From Thermincola carboxydiphila (lineage in GTDB: Bacteria; Bacillota; Thermincolia; Thermincolales; UBA2595), in the NCBI GenBank assembly GCA_016841045.1, contig JAENZX010000018.1:1-64000 (forward strand): DNA of 64,000 nucleotides. Reading direction: 5' to 3'. A program made the translations under genes and the position numbers. This document shows positions 43,948-51,689 of this stretch, one piece after another. The stretch's first letter is position 1; each line of letters opens with the position of its first letter. Under the pieces are notes generated by a model. That model saw only the letters and a list, made by a program, of their open reading frames with translations, searched no databases and was not told where the DNA came from.

Positions 43948-45330
43948 TTATTCCACAATAATTTGTTTCATAAGTTTTTGAAAAGACAAATGCATAGACT
44001 TCTTGAATAGAATAACTGATTTTTTGTTTAGAAGCTTTGAAACAACATCGAAGACTTGATTAGTATTCTGGCAGTGATATAGATTTTTAGGGCGCATGCC
44101 TTTTTCCGCAGCCCTTTCGGCAATCAATTTTGCTTTGTCACCAACTGTAACGAGGGCATCCACCCGAGTTGCCGCTATAAGTTCACCTACCAGAGAATGA
44201 TAATAAGCACTGTGTTCCCCAAGTTCATCGATGTAGCTTAATACAACTATTCTTTTTCTTCTACGACCCAAAACCCTGAGCACTTTGAACGCTGCCTCAA
44301 GAGAAGTGGGGTTAGAGCTCCAGGTATCATCAATAACCAGACTGCCATTTATCCCTTTTCGAATCTGCAGATGCTTTTCCAGGTGCTTAAAAGTACTTAG
44401 AAGTTTTGCCGCTTCAAGAACATCAAACCCGATGGAGTTCACTGCCGCAATAGCCGCCAAGGCATTGTAAACATTATGTTCTCCAAGGCCGGGCACAAAA
44501 CAAGGGTAAGCCTTACCATTATAATGCAAAGTATATTTCATACCATCGTTGAAATACTTGATACGTGAAGCACGAAAATCAGCTTTTCTATTTATCCCGA
44601 AGTAGATTATCTTCCCCTTAAAAGGAGTTAAATCAATTTTCCTTATGTTATCATCATCTGCATTTAAAATTAAAGCACCGGAGTATGACAGGCACTTAAG
44701 CATTAGAGCCTTGGCTTTAATATAACCCTCTAATGATTTACATCCCAACAGATGGTCCACACCGATTTTAGTAATTACACCAACATTAGGTTTAAAATAC
44801 TTACTGTAATTAAGTAAATCCATCGGCCAGGCAACTCCGGTCTCGATAACTCCAACTTCAGTGGATTCATCAATTTTCATCAGGTATCTTAAATTGTATT
44901 GTAAATCATTCTGGCTGCGATGTGTAGCCAGCACCTTATATCGGCTTTGCAAGATATGTTTGACCATATCCTTAGTTGTTGTCTTGCCGCAGGTCCCCGT
45001 TATGAAGATAACAGGAAATTCAAATAAACTGCGGTAATAAGTGACAAACGCCATATAGGCCTTTCCCACGTTACTTACTTTTATAATACTTATATTTTTA
45101 CCCAGTCCGCTATATTTTTCCGGGTATTTAGTTACTATTGCACAGGACCGTACTGCTTTAAATTGTTCCAGCGGATAACTACTGTTTTTCCCTGACCAAT
45201 CAAAGAACAAAGTATTAGACCGCAGAAACTTAAGCCTTCTCACGACTTTGGAGATTATTATGCCGGTTTGTCCAGTAACTGTCTCGTAATCTATATGCTT
45301 TAATATTTCCTTGAGTTTAATAGCTTTCAT
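43948..45330 (-). CDS. MurF-like Mur ligase, copy 2
   Basis: A Mur-type ligase with FITGTCGKTTTKD at about 105-117, EHNVYNALAAIAAVNSIGFD, and the C-terminal DDTWSSNPTS, where true MurF has NDTYNANP. It resembles the copy at 27178 across most of its length but is more diverged. MurF function is uncertain: it may ligate a different substrate. The ATG at 45330 (MKAIKLKEIL) follows GGGGTG by 6 bases. It is monocistronic. Confidence 0.75.
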   Translation of the reverse strand: MKAIKLKEILKHIDYETVTGQTGIIISKVVRRLKFLRSNTLFFDWSGKNSSYPLEQFKAVRSCAIVTKYPEKYSGLGKNISIIKVSNVGKAYMAFVTYYRSLFEFPVIFITGTCGKTTTKDMVKHILQSRYKVLATHRSQNDLQYNLRYLMKIDESTEVGVIETGVAWPMDLLNYSKYFKPNVGVITKIGVDHLLGCKSLEGYIKAKALMLKCLSYSGALILNADDDNIRKIDLTPFKGKIIYFGINRKADFRASRIKYFNDGMKYTLHYNGKAYPCFVPGLGEHNVYNALAAIAAVNSIGFDVLEAAKLLSTFKHLEKHLQIRKGINGSLVIDDTWSSNPTSLEAAFKVLRVLGRRRKRIVVLSYIDELGEHSAYYHSLVGELIAATRVDALVTVGDKAKLIAERAAEKGMRPKNLYHCQNTNQVFDVVSKLLNKKSVILFKKSMHLSFQKLMKQIIVE

Positions 45331-45506
45331 ACAAGACACCCCGTTTATTAACAACTTTCTAATAAATATTACGTAATAAAACGGTAATCTGTGCCTGATG
45401 GCAGACTTCAGGTTCCAGATCGTAGTCGGGACCGGGACTGGTATGAAATTTTAGATGAAATCACATTGCGAATAAATACCCACAAAAGGTGGGTTATGTT
45501 TAGTGC

Positions 45507-46988
45507 TTAGCCTTTAAATATTGGAAATGATAAAATTACTTTAGTCCCACGTCCATCTTCACTCTCAATTTCTAATTTCCCATCATGCTCACAGATTATC
45601 TGACGAGAGATGCTTAAACCTAAACCTGTGCCTTTAGCCTTGGTAGTAAAAAACGGGGTTCCTACCTTGGACAGATTTTTTGGGGGTATTCCACTACCAT
45701 TATCAAAGACCTGAATCTTCATTACCCCATGAGCCTTGTCCAATTCAGTAGCAATGATGACAGTACCATTTTCCTCTGTGTTGGAAGCCTCTACTGCATT
45801 TTTGATAATATTTATCAATACTTGTTTTATCTTAATTTCATCAGCCAAGACTGGTCTTTCGTCAGCACTCAGCATCATTTGCATCTGGACTGTTTTGGGT
45901 CCCGTAGTGACGACGAAGGGTTCAACGGACTTAACCAATTGGTTTAAAGAAACTTTGTCCAGTTTAGGCGGTTGGGGTTTGGCAAAGGACAGGAAATCTG
46001 ATACAACCTTATTTATATCATTTACAGACTGTTGTACTAAATTAAATAATGCTTTTAAAGATTCATTTGTTAGCTTAGATTCAATTAACTGGTTAAACCC
46101 TTTTATCGTAGTTAATGGGTTTCTGATTTCATGAACAATTCCAGAGGCCATTTGTCCTAATAAAGCGAGTTTTTCCTGCTGCTGTACCTTCTGTCTTTCT
46201 GCTCTCAGTTCGGTGACATCTGAACCTACCAAAATTCTGCCAATGGGATCGTTATAGACATTGTAAATAGGGGCTTCATTTATAACCATATCAAGTTTGT
46301 CCCCTGTCATGGTTGTTAACGTAACCTCAGATGAAGTGCCTTTATCTACATGATTTGGTTGAACTGACAATAACTCGTTTAAGTAAATAAGGGATTTACC
46401 AATAATGTCGACGTGCTTTACACCTGTTTTTTCCTGGAAAGCTTTGTTAACGGAAATAATTTCATTATCGGTTCCGGCAATCACAATACAGTTCTCAACT
46501 GAATCCAAAATTGTCCTGGTCTGTAATTGTATGTCCTGAAACTGTTGTTCCTGTCTTGTATCTGAAAAAAGATAACAAAGGCCCCCGCCATCTAACTTAT
46601 AAACACTGACGGTTAACTTTATTTCTTCCCCCCGCTTGTTGACAATTGTCCTTATTTTATGCAGCATGTAATGGTTTGAGCCCATAAGCCTGTTAAATAA
46701 AGACTCATTTTTATCCTTCCAGAAAAGATCAGCAATTTGTACAGGTGTAAAACCCTTAATTTCCGAAAAAGTATATCCCAACAGCTCTTCTGCTTTATGG
46801 TTTATAAAATTTAGTCTATTTTTCTTATCATAGGTTTTAATAGCTATAGGGAGTTTATTTAGTATTGTTAAAACATCGTCATCTTTCAAACGAGTTTTAT
46901 AAAACCTTAAAGCATAAATACCTAAAAAAACAGCCACTATCCAACCTATGATTGCCAGTGCCGCGAAAAAATGTATGTTTGTATTCAA
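45507..46988 (-). CDS. PAS-PAS histidine kinase with one membrane helix
   Basis: A sensor kinase. A membrane helix (about 7-27) is followed by two PAS domains (about 40-150 and 160-265), HisKA with GIVHEIRNPLTT (His about 286), and HATPase with NIIKNAVEAS, DNGSGIPP and GTGLGLSI. It has no response regulator nearby, and the architecture resembles orphan sporulation kinases (KinA-like); that role is inference. The TTG start follows GGAGGTC. It is a single gene. Confidence 0.88.
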   Translation of the reverse strand: MNTNIHFFAALAIIGWIVAVFLGIYALRFYKTRLKDDDVLTILNKLPIAIKTYDKKNRLNFINHKAEELLGYTFSEIKGFTPVQIADLFWKDKNESLFNRLMGSNHYMLHKIRTIVNKRGEEIKLTVSVYKLDGGGLCYLFSDTRQEQQFQDIQLQTRTILDSVENCIVIAGTDNEIISVNKAFQEKTGVKHVDIIGKSLIYLNELLSVQPNHVDKGTSSEVTLTTMTGDKLDMVINEAPIYNVYNDPIGRILVGSDVTELRAERQKVQQQEKLALLGQMASGIVHEIRNPLTTIKGFNQLIESKLTNESLKALFNLVQQSVNDINKVVSDFLSFAKPQPPKLDKVSLNQLVKSVEPFVVTTGPKTVQMQMMLSADERPVLADEIKIKQVLINIIKNAVEASNTEENGTVIIATELDKAHGVMKIQVFDNGSGIPPKNLSKVGTPFFTTKAKGTGLGLSISRQIICEHDGKLEIESEDGRGTKVILSFPIFKG

Positions 46989-47136
46989 TTAGAGACCTCC
47001 GAAAAAAGATTGGTTTTCATGGCTGCCATAATTCAAGTTACCGTAATTATAATTTTAATAGGACGATTTAGGATTTTCAAGAAAAAACCACCAATATAAT
47101 CGACGTCATAGCATCAAAATCCAAGTTTAGTATATG

Positions 47137-47165
47137 TTGCTCTACTTCCATTTTCTGTGTATAAT
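47137..47165 (+). promoter_or_regulatory. Promoter of the antitoxin RNA
   Basis: TTGCTC, a 17-base spacer, then a perfect TATAAT, pointing at the toxin gene from its 3' side. Expected start of RNA near 47172. Confidence 0.7.
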
Positions 47166-47171
47166 AGTAAA

Positions 47172-47300
47172 TAGATAAGATGTAAAATATAAAACCGAGG
47201 TGCGGTAACACCTCGGGGTACAACTGCTGCCAATGGGCGGTAATAGGTAATGGTTGAAAACAGTAGCTTCCACAGCAGGGAGGGCTACTGTTTTCCTTTT
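47172..47300 (+). ncRNA. Predicted antisense antitoxin RNA of a type I toxin-antitoxin locus
   Basis: A short RNA predicted from the promoter at 47137-47165 to a terminator with arms AAAACAGTAGC (47257-47267) and GCTACTGTTTT (47284-47294) followed by CCTTTT. It overlaps the 3' part of the toxin mRNA, whose hairpin end lies at 47195-47216. The shared stretch is about 110 bases. This 3'-end-overlap layout is that of txpA/RatA and bsrG/SR4 in Bacillus. No experimental support is available; the call is from sequence layout. Confidence 0.65.
47187..47216 (-). terminator. Terminator of the toxin mRNA
   Basis: Perfect arms CCGAGGTG and CACCTCGG around a 6-base loop, followed on the minus strand by TTTTATATTTT. 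Confidence 0.8.
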
Positions 47301-47371
47301 GTTACGACTACAATTGAAACGATTAATGATGCAAACGCAATCATTAATGTTAAACTTTCAAAAACAGTCAT
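47285..47371 (-). CDS. Type I toxin, holin-like hydrophobic peptide (28 aa)
   Basis: Reads MTVFESLTLMIAFASLIVSI then VVVTKGKQ. The pattern M-x-V-Y/F-E-S/A-L-x-L-M-I-x-F followed by one hydrophobic helix and a basic tail matches the putative holin-like toxin family (TxpA/BsrG group), which disturbs the membrane. A full AAAGGAGGTGAT ribosome site stands 5 bases upstream. The mRNA leader pairs CTCC with GGAG around it, which could hide the site as in known type I toxins. Its stop codon lies inside the antitoxin terminator stem. Confidence 0.78.
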   Translation of the reverse strand: MTVFESLTLMIAFASLIVSIVVVTKGKQ

Positions 47372-47439
47372 AGGCCATCACCTCCTTTCACCGGAGAATC
47401 TGACCGCCCACCCTGCACCTATACAGTTGTACCTCTATT

Positions 47440-47468
47440 ATTATACCAAATTCTGGAGTCTGCAGCAA
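47440..47468 (-). promoter_or_regulatory. Promoter of the toxin mRNA
   Basis: On the minus strand TTGCTG (47463-47468), a 17-base spacer and a perfect TATAAT (47440-47445). The expected RNA start is near 47433, giving a leader of about 60 bases before the toxin ATG. Confidence 0.7.
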
Positions 47469-47851
47469 ACATTTGTTCGGTGTGAATAGTGTCAAGATTA
47501 TTGGGTAACTTTTTGCTTCAATGTTTTAACCTGAGGCCGGGGTTACTCCCATTATCCTATACTAAATTCAGGAGTTACCCCTACTTACTGGCAATAGATT
47601 TGACCCGCGATAGCCCCCCAACTAATCTGCACACTATCATAGGGTCAGAACAGCCTGTATAAAATTAGACTGGCTTATTTTTGGAATTCTTAAAGTTTCT
47701 CTCTTTGAAGAGTCCAGTGCATCCGGGAAGACTCAAGTGCAACAAAAAAAGGACTTCACGCGACTAAAAAATCGCTGAAACCCTTGTCATTATTCGCGTG
47801 GTGCCCGAGACCGTACACCAATAGTTTGCACTAGTAAGGGCTTCCTCCTAA
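47469..47851. other. Gene-free stretch with an inverted repeat and a tRNA-end-like fragment
   Basis: No coding region is supported. It holds an inverted repeat with arms GGGGTTACTCC (47539-47549) and GGAGTTACCCC (47571-47581). Near 47800 the minus strand reads TCTCGGGCACCA, like the 3' end of a tRNA gene without its T-loop, followed by GACAAGGGTTTCAGCGA. This could be an old integration boundary, but the evidence is thin. Confidence 0.3.
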
Positions 47852-48853
47852 TTATAAGTATCTAGGACTTTGTTCTAACCTTTTAACTAACTTCTTTCTC
47901 TTGGCTACGACCTTCCATATGCTTAACAACGGACCCATCAGTGGATCGTTTTGTAAATTTTGCTTATGACGAATTTGTGCATCCTCTAGTGATTGATTAA
48001 ACTCAACCAATTTCAACTCAAATGATTCGGGTTTAATCCAATGGTCTAAGATTAAATCTTCGGTAAAATGTTGGTTAACTTCGTTCCTGATCCTATTAAA
48101 AATTTCTTTAGCATCATCTTCAACAGAATAAACTAATGCGTGGAATCTTTTTAGGTCAACTTCGTATTTTTTAATTCCCTTGGTAAAAAATTCATTCCAT
48201 TGATTTGCCAAGTCTTTGCAATCTTTATTTATCCTTATTAGATATTTTGCATTTACATTGAATCCTGCTCCAAATACATTCTTATAAAATAATTCAAGTT
48301 CAAACTCCACCAAACCTTTTAACAAATTATTTAGAATATCATTATTTTTATCCAATATCATAAAACTTAATTTATTCTGGTTAGAACTCTTATCAGTAAC
48401 ACAATGTACCTGCTTAACATTAGCAATGTACTTTATCTCTTTTTTAAGGTTTAATACTGGATAGGCAGACAAGTTAAGTGCCGCCCCACTTCCCACGTTA
48501 TCAAATGATATTTTACAGTGAAATCTATAAATTATATGAATATTTGAAAAGTCGTCATCTGGTGATCTATATGCATTGACTTTTTCTAGATAGACCCTAT
48601 CTATACGAGGAATTGGTAGTGGTTGAACTTGAAGATTCACACTTTCGTCCATAACCTTAAGCTGAGTCTGCATTGTATTGAGTTGACGGCTAGTAGTAAC
48701 AACATAAGCAAAAGTTAGGACTACAAGAACTAAAGAAGAAAGACCATTGTAATGTTTTAGGATATCACTAGTCGTTGATTTCGGAAAAACAAATGCGTAA
48801 ACAGTTAAAAGTAATATTAAAAAAAGTGACACAGCAAGGTATTTTTCTCGCAC
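47852..48853 (-). CDS. Membrane protein of unknown function with long cytosolic domain
   Basis: Two N-terminal hydrophobic helices (about 5-24 and 37-53) are followed by a coiled start (TSRQLNTMQTQLKVMDESVN) and a large soluble domain with beta-rich and helical parts. No known family. The GTG start has a weak ribosome site. It is isolated in an accessory stretch beside the toxin-antitoxin locus. The coding region is more AT-rich than its neighbours, which fits a transferred gene. A defence or stress role is possible but not shown. Confidence 0.6.
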   Translation of the reverse strand: MREKYLAVSLFLILLLTVYAFVFPKSTTSDILKHYNGLSSLVLVVLTFAYVVTTSRQLNTMQTQLKVMDESVNLQVQPLPIPRIDRVYLEKVNAYRSPDDDFSNIHIIYRFHCKISFDNVGSGAALNLSAYPVLNLKKEIKYIANVKQVHCVTDKSSNQNKLSFMILDKNNDILNNLLKGLVEFELELFYKNVFGAGFNVNAKYLIRINKDCKDLANQWNEFFTKGIKKYEVDLKRFHALVYSVEDDAKEIFNRIRNEVNQHFTEDLILDHWIKPESFELKLVEFNQSLEDAQIRHKQNLQNDPLMGPLLSIWKVVAKRKKLVKRLEQSPRYL

Positions 48854-48984
48854 AGCTTTAAATAAATCTAAGAATGTTGTTTTAATATAAACAAATATAG
48901 ACTTTATTTTAATACACCTCCAAGATTTGTCAAATCTAAATGTAATTTATACGACATAATTCTATTTTTTTCCTGCAAACTGAA

Positions 48985-49014
48985 TTGACCAAACATATAT
49001 TCGCAACTTATAAT
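48985..49014 (+). promoter_or_regulatory. Strong promoter of the 34-residue peptide gene
   Basis: TTGACC, an 18-base spacer and a perfect TATAAT, ending 30 bases before the peptide start codon. Confidence 0.75.
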
Positions 49015-49044
49015 TAACTTTACAATCGAAAAAGGAGGTGTAAC

Positions 49045-49149
49045 TTGAAGGCCAAGGTTAACGAACTGCCACAGCAGGCGAAGTTAACCACGGTAACAAA
49101 GGGTGAAATAAAACCTGAGTTGTTGAAAACAATTAAGGAAACTCGTTAA
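49045..49149 (+). CDS. Small basic peptide (34 aa) with strong expression signals
   Basis: Reads MKAKVNELPQQAKLTTVTKG then ending KETR, from a TTG start 5 bases after AAAGGAGGTG. It is basic, soluble and has no Cys or signal peptide. A strong promoter and a hairpin terminator bracket it, so it is an independent unit. The role is unknown: a regulatory or leader peptide, or a precursor peptide, would all fit. No processing enzyme lies next to it. Confidence 0.55.
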   Translation: MKAKVNELPQQAKLTTVTKGEIKPELLKTIKETR

Positions 49150-49208
49150 CCAGGTATTGGCCGGTTAGCTGCCATAATCTTTAACTTGTTATTTCTAAAC
49201 CTATAGCG

Positions 49209-49240
49209 AACCCACTAGATATTTTACCTAGTGGGTTTTT
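49209..49240 (+). terminator. Terminator of the peptide gene
   Basis: Perfect arms AACCCACTAG and CTAGTGGGTT around a 9-base loop, followed by TTT. Confidence 0.85.
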
Positions 49241-49361
49241 ACACGCCCAAACGCCCTAAAGAAATATATATCCTAGTTCTGAGCCTTTTTTTATATCTCT
49301 TGGCTAGAGTTTATTTTGTTTTTTATTTTTTTGTTCTGTGTTTTTTCTTTGACCCCATACC

Positions 49362-49473
49362 GGGAAAATGCCGTTCTGGCTAGGCGCACGGGGCGGCCTA
49401 ACCGGAGGCGTACTGGTTGCGTACGGCGAGGATTAGGCGGCCCCGTGCAACGACGCCAGGTTGGCATTTTCCC
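49362..49473. repeat. GC-rich palindromic element
   Basis: Nested perfect or near-perfect arms: GGGAAAATGCC (49362-49372) with GGCATTTTCCC (49463-49473), 49386-49401 with 49433-49448 (14 of 16 positions pair), and CGTAC (49409-49413) with GTACG (49421-49425). The element is far richer in G and C than its surroundings and lies between a terminator and the speD terminator. It codes for no supported protein. The family is unknown; a REP-like element or a mobile-element remnant is possible. Confidence 0.5.
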
Positions 49474-49506
49474 CCGCATGCACCTCAGCCTAGCCTAAAT
49501 TTATAC

Positions 49507-49555
49507 TAAAAAAGCGAAGACCCTACTTCACCTCTCGGCAAGTAAGGTCCCCGCT
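49507..49555 (-). terminator. Terminator of speD
   Basis: An imperfect hairpin with AGCG/CGCT and TACTT/AAGTA segments, followed on the minus strand by TTTTTT. Confidence 0.75.
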
Positions 49556-49594
49556 AACCTTTGACATACGTCTCAGTACAAATAAATATCCCTC

Positions 49595-49981
49595 CTAGAG
49601 ATTAACTGCCTCTTTTTCAGGAGTTTTGTAAATAATTCCACGCTGTGTTTCCTTAGCGTCCACAGACTCCGCACCGAAACTTTGGGCTAGAAAATTGCAG
49701 GCGTCCCACGGGTTAACCTTGTCACCGCAGGTAAAAACATCTACAGCCGCATATCCCAATTCCGGCCAAGTATGAATTGCAAGATGTGATTCAGAGATTA
49801 CAACTACTCCACTAACACCCTGGGGGCTAAACTTATGGAAAACTACCTCTCGAACTTCAGCACCTGATTCAAGTGCCGCATTTACCATGATGTCTTCAAC
49901 TTTGTTGATGTCGTTCAAGATGTCGAAATTGCATCCATAAATTTCAGCCAAAACATGCCTACCCAAAGCGTTTAACGTCAT
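49595..49981 (-). CDS. speD: S-adenosylmethionine decarboxylase proenzyme
   Basis: Makes decarboxylated SAM for spermidine. The proenzyme cleaves itself at Ser63 in SESHLAIHTWPE to form the pyruvoyl cofactor; His68-type and Cys83-type catalytic partners are seen in the following segment (FTCGD). The 128-residue length is that of the short SpeH-type enzyme of Bacillus. The ATG at 49981 follows AAGGGGG. A long hairpin stands in the leader. No speE is in the window. Confidence 0.93.
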   Translation of the reverse strand: MTLNALGRHVLAEIYGCNFDILNDINKVEDIMVNAALESGAEVREVVFHKFSPQGVSGVVVISESHLAIHTWPELGYAAVDVFTCGDKVNPWDACNFLAQSFGAESVDAKETQRGIIYKTPEKEAVNL

Positions 49982-50010
49982 TTTTTATCGTTGCCCCCTT
50001 TTCAATAAAT

Positions 50011-50074
50011 GAATTTTGGAATTTAAACCCAACAAATTCGAGAAATTTGTGGAATCTAAATTCCAATCAAATTC
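50011..50074 (-). promoter_or_regulatory. Long AT-rich hairpin in the speD leader
   Basis: Nested arms TGGAATTTA/TAAATTCCA (50017-50025 with 50057-50065) and ACAAATT/AATTTGT (50032-50038 with 50044-50050), with GAATTT/AAATTC outside. It starts at about the predicted RNA 5' end and has no T run after it, so a leader control or stability element is more likely than a terminator. Confidence 0.5.
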
Positions 50075-50075
50075 A

Positions 50076-50103
50076 ATTTTAGCATATTTGTGCTGTTTGT
50101 CAA
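50076..50103 (-). promoter_or_regulatory. Promoter of speD
   Basis: On the minus strand TTGACA (50098-50103), a 16-base spacer and TAAAAT (50076-50081). Confidence 0.7.
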
Positions 50104-50155
50104 CAAAAAAAATTGCCTTGTTTTGGGCATTAAGAGAACCTTCGCCAAATCTGGG

Positions 50156-50929
50156 TTACAGGCGTTTGACCGCAGTATTTTTCAGTGTCCCTATACCCTC
50201 AATCTCTACCCTAACATTGTCCCCTGCTTTTAGCTGTCCGACACCCTCCGGTGTTCCCGTAAGGATTATATCACCAGGGAGAAGAGTCATGATTTCGGAG
50301 ATGAAGCTTACCAGCCGGAGGACCGGAAAAATCATGTTTGATGTGGTCGAATCCTGTCTCAGCTCTTCGTTTAAGTAGAGCTGAATTCTGAGGTTTTCTG
50401 GATTTATATCTGTTGCAATCCATGGGCCAATTGGAGCGAAAGTATCAAAACCTTTTCCCCGGGTCCACTGACCATCTTTTCTCTGCAGGTCCCTGGCAGT
50501 AACGTCATTGGCACAGGTGTAGCCAAGTATAACATCGCCCGCTTCTTCTATATTAACATTCCTGGCCTTTTTACCTATAACTACCGCCAACTCCCCTTCG
50601 TAATCAACCTGAGAACTGGAATCTGGCAGCTCAACATTGGAGTCTGGCCCGATTACTGCTGTGGAAGGCTTCAAGAATAAAACTGGCTCCTCGGGTATAT
50701 CAGAACGATCCCTTTTAAACTCATCTATATGAGCTTTATAATTCAACCCAACACAAACTATCTTTGACGGCTCACAGGGAGAGAGCAATGAAACTTCCGC
50801 GAGACTATAAGTATTGTTCTTTGTTTCAATTTGTCCATATATTGAACCAGAAATTTCTCTAACGCTGTCTTCATTCTCCAACAGGCCGTATTTGATAGAA
50901 CCATCGATGGAAAAACGGATTATTTTCAT
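50156..50929 (-). CDS. Fumarylacetoacetate hydrolase family protein
   Basis: A C-C bond hydrolase or decarboxylase of the FAH family. VGLNYKAHIDE, VDYEGELAVVIGKKARN (metal-binding Glu) and GYTCANDVTARDLQ are typical, with the C-terminal LTGTPEGVG. The 257-residue length is normal for the bacterial single-domain form. The ATG follows GGGGAG. The reaction is not fixed by sequence; many relatives act on acylpyruvates or oxaloacetate. It is a single gene between speD and ribH. Confidence 0.9.
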   Translation of the reverse strand: MKIIRFSIDGSIKYGLLENEDSVREISGSIYGQIETKNNTYSLAEVSLLSPCEPSKIVCVGLNYKAHIDEFKRDRSDIPEEPVLFLKPSTAVIGPDSNVELPDSSSQVDYEGELAVVIGKKARNVNIEEAGDVILGYTCANDVTARDLQRKDGQWTRGKGFDTFAPIGPWIATDINPENLRIQLYLNEELRQDSTTSNMIFPVLRLVSFISEIMTLLPGDIILTGTPEGVGQLKAGDNVRVEIEGIGTLKNTAVKRL

Positions 50930-50953
50930 GTTGTATCTCCCCTATTCAGTGAT

Positions 50954-51083
50954 TAGTGAGTAGTGGGTAGTGGGTAGTGTTTATCGGAAGGTTTGCATAA
51001 AAACCCAATCCTCCGACCCCTGAGTACAGCGGCGGAGGATCACCCCATCACTGCCCAAGTTTCACACTACTCACTACCCACTA
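50954..51083. repeat. Short tandem repeats forming an inverted pair
   Basis: TAGTGAGTAGTGGG-type tandem units (50954-50979) face their complement (51065-51083), with TCCTCCG/CGGAGGA arms (51009-51015, 51033-51039) between. A similar arrangement recurs at 53593-53712. Both lie between genes. Confidence 0.6.
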
Positions 51084-51116
51084 CTATACTAACCACTATT
51101 TATTCCCCGTTTTCTG

Positions 51117-51584
51117 CTACTTCATTCCCTTAAGCAGGTTTGCCATCTCTATGCCCGTTACCGCTGCATCCCAACCCTTGTTGCCTGCTTTGGTACCTGC
51201 CCTTTCTATAGCCTGTTCAATGCTGTCAGCAGTAATAATTCCAAAAATGGTCGGCAGACCGGTATCCATTGACACCTTTGCTATCCCTTTTGATACTTCA
51301 GCACATACGTAATCAAAGTGAGGGGTTCCCCCTCTAATTACCGCACCTAAGCATATGACTACATCGTACTTGCCTCCTTTAGCCATTGCCTGAGCTACAA
51401 GAGGAATTTCAAATGCACCGGGCACCCAGGCAACCTCGACATTTTCATCCTCAGCACCATGTCTCTTTAAGGCGTCCAACGCTCCACCCAGGAGCTTGTT
51501 GGTAATAAATTCATTAAACCTTCCTACAACAATTCCGAATTTAAATCCTTGGGCGATTAATTTTCCTTCATAAATCTTGTTCAT
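51117..51584 (-). CDS. ribH: 6,7-dimethyl-8-ribityllumazine synthase
   Basis: Condenses the ribityl pyrimidine with dihydroxybutanone phosphate in riboflavin synthesis, forming a 60-subunit or pentameric shell. [30 protein letters not shown] and [17 protein letters not shown] are diagnostic. The 155-residue length is normal. A GGAGG site precedes the ATG. It is the last gene of the ribD-ribE-ribBA-ribH operon. Confidence 0.97.
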   Translation of the reverse strand: MNKIYEGKLIAQGFKFGIVVGRFNEFITNKLLGGALDALKRHGAEDENVEVAWVPGAFEIPLVAQAMAKGGKYDVVICLGAVIRGGTPHFDYVCAEVSKGIAKVSMDTGLPTIFGIITADSIEQAIERAGTKAGNKGWDAAVTGIEMANLLKGMK

Positions 51585-51689
51585 TAATAGTCGTCCTCCT
51601 TAAATTATTGTTTATAATCTCCTTAGTTGTCCACAACAAAACGAAAAAGATAACCACAGATTGTAACTAGTACTAGCAACTAGCCTCTT

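Noticed and set aside
49291-49498. Open frames of 60-62 codons on both strands
   Set aside because: They exist only because the GC-rich palindrome has few stops; no ribosome site and a mirrored sequence.
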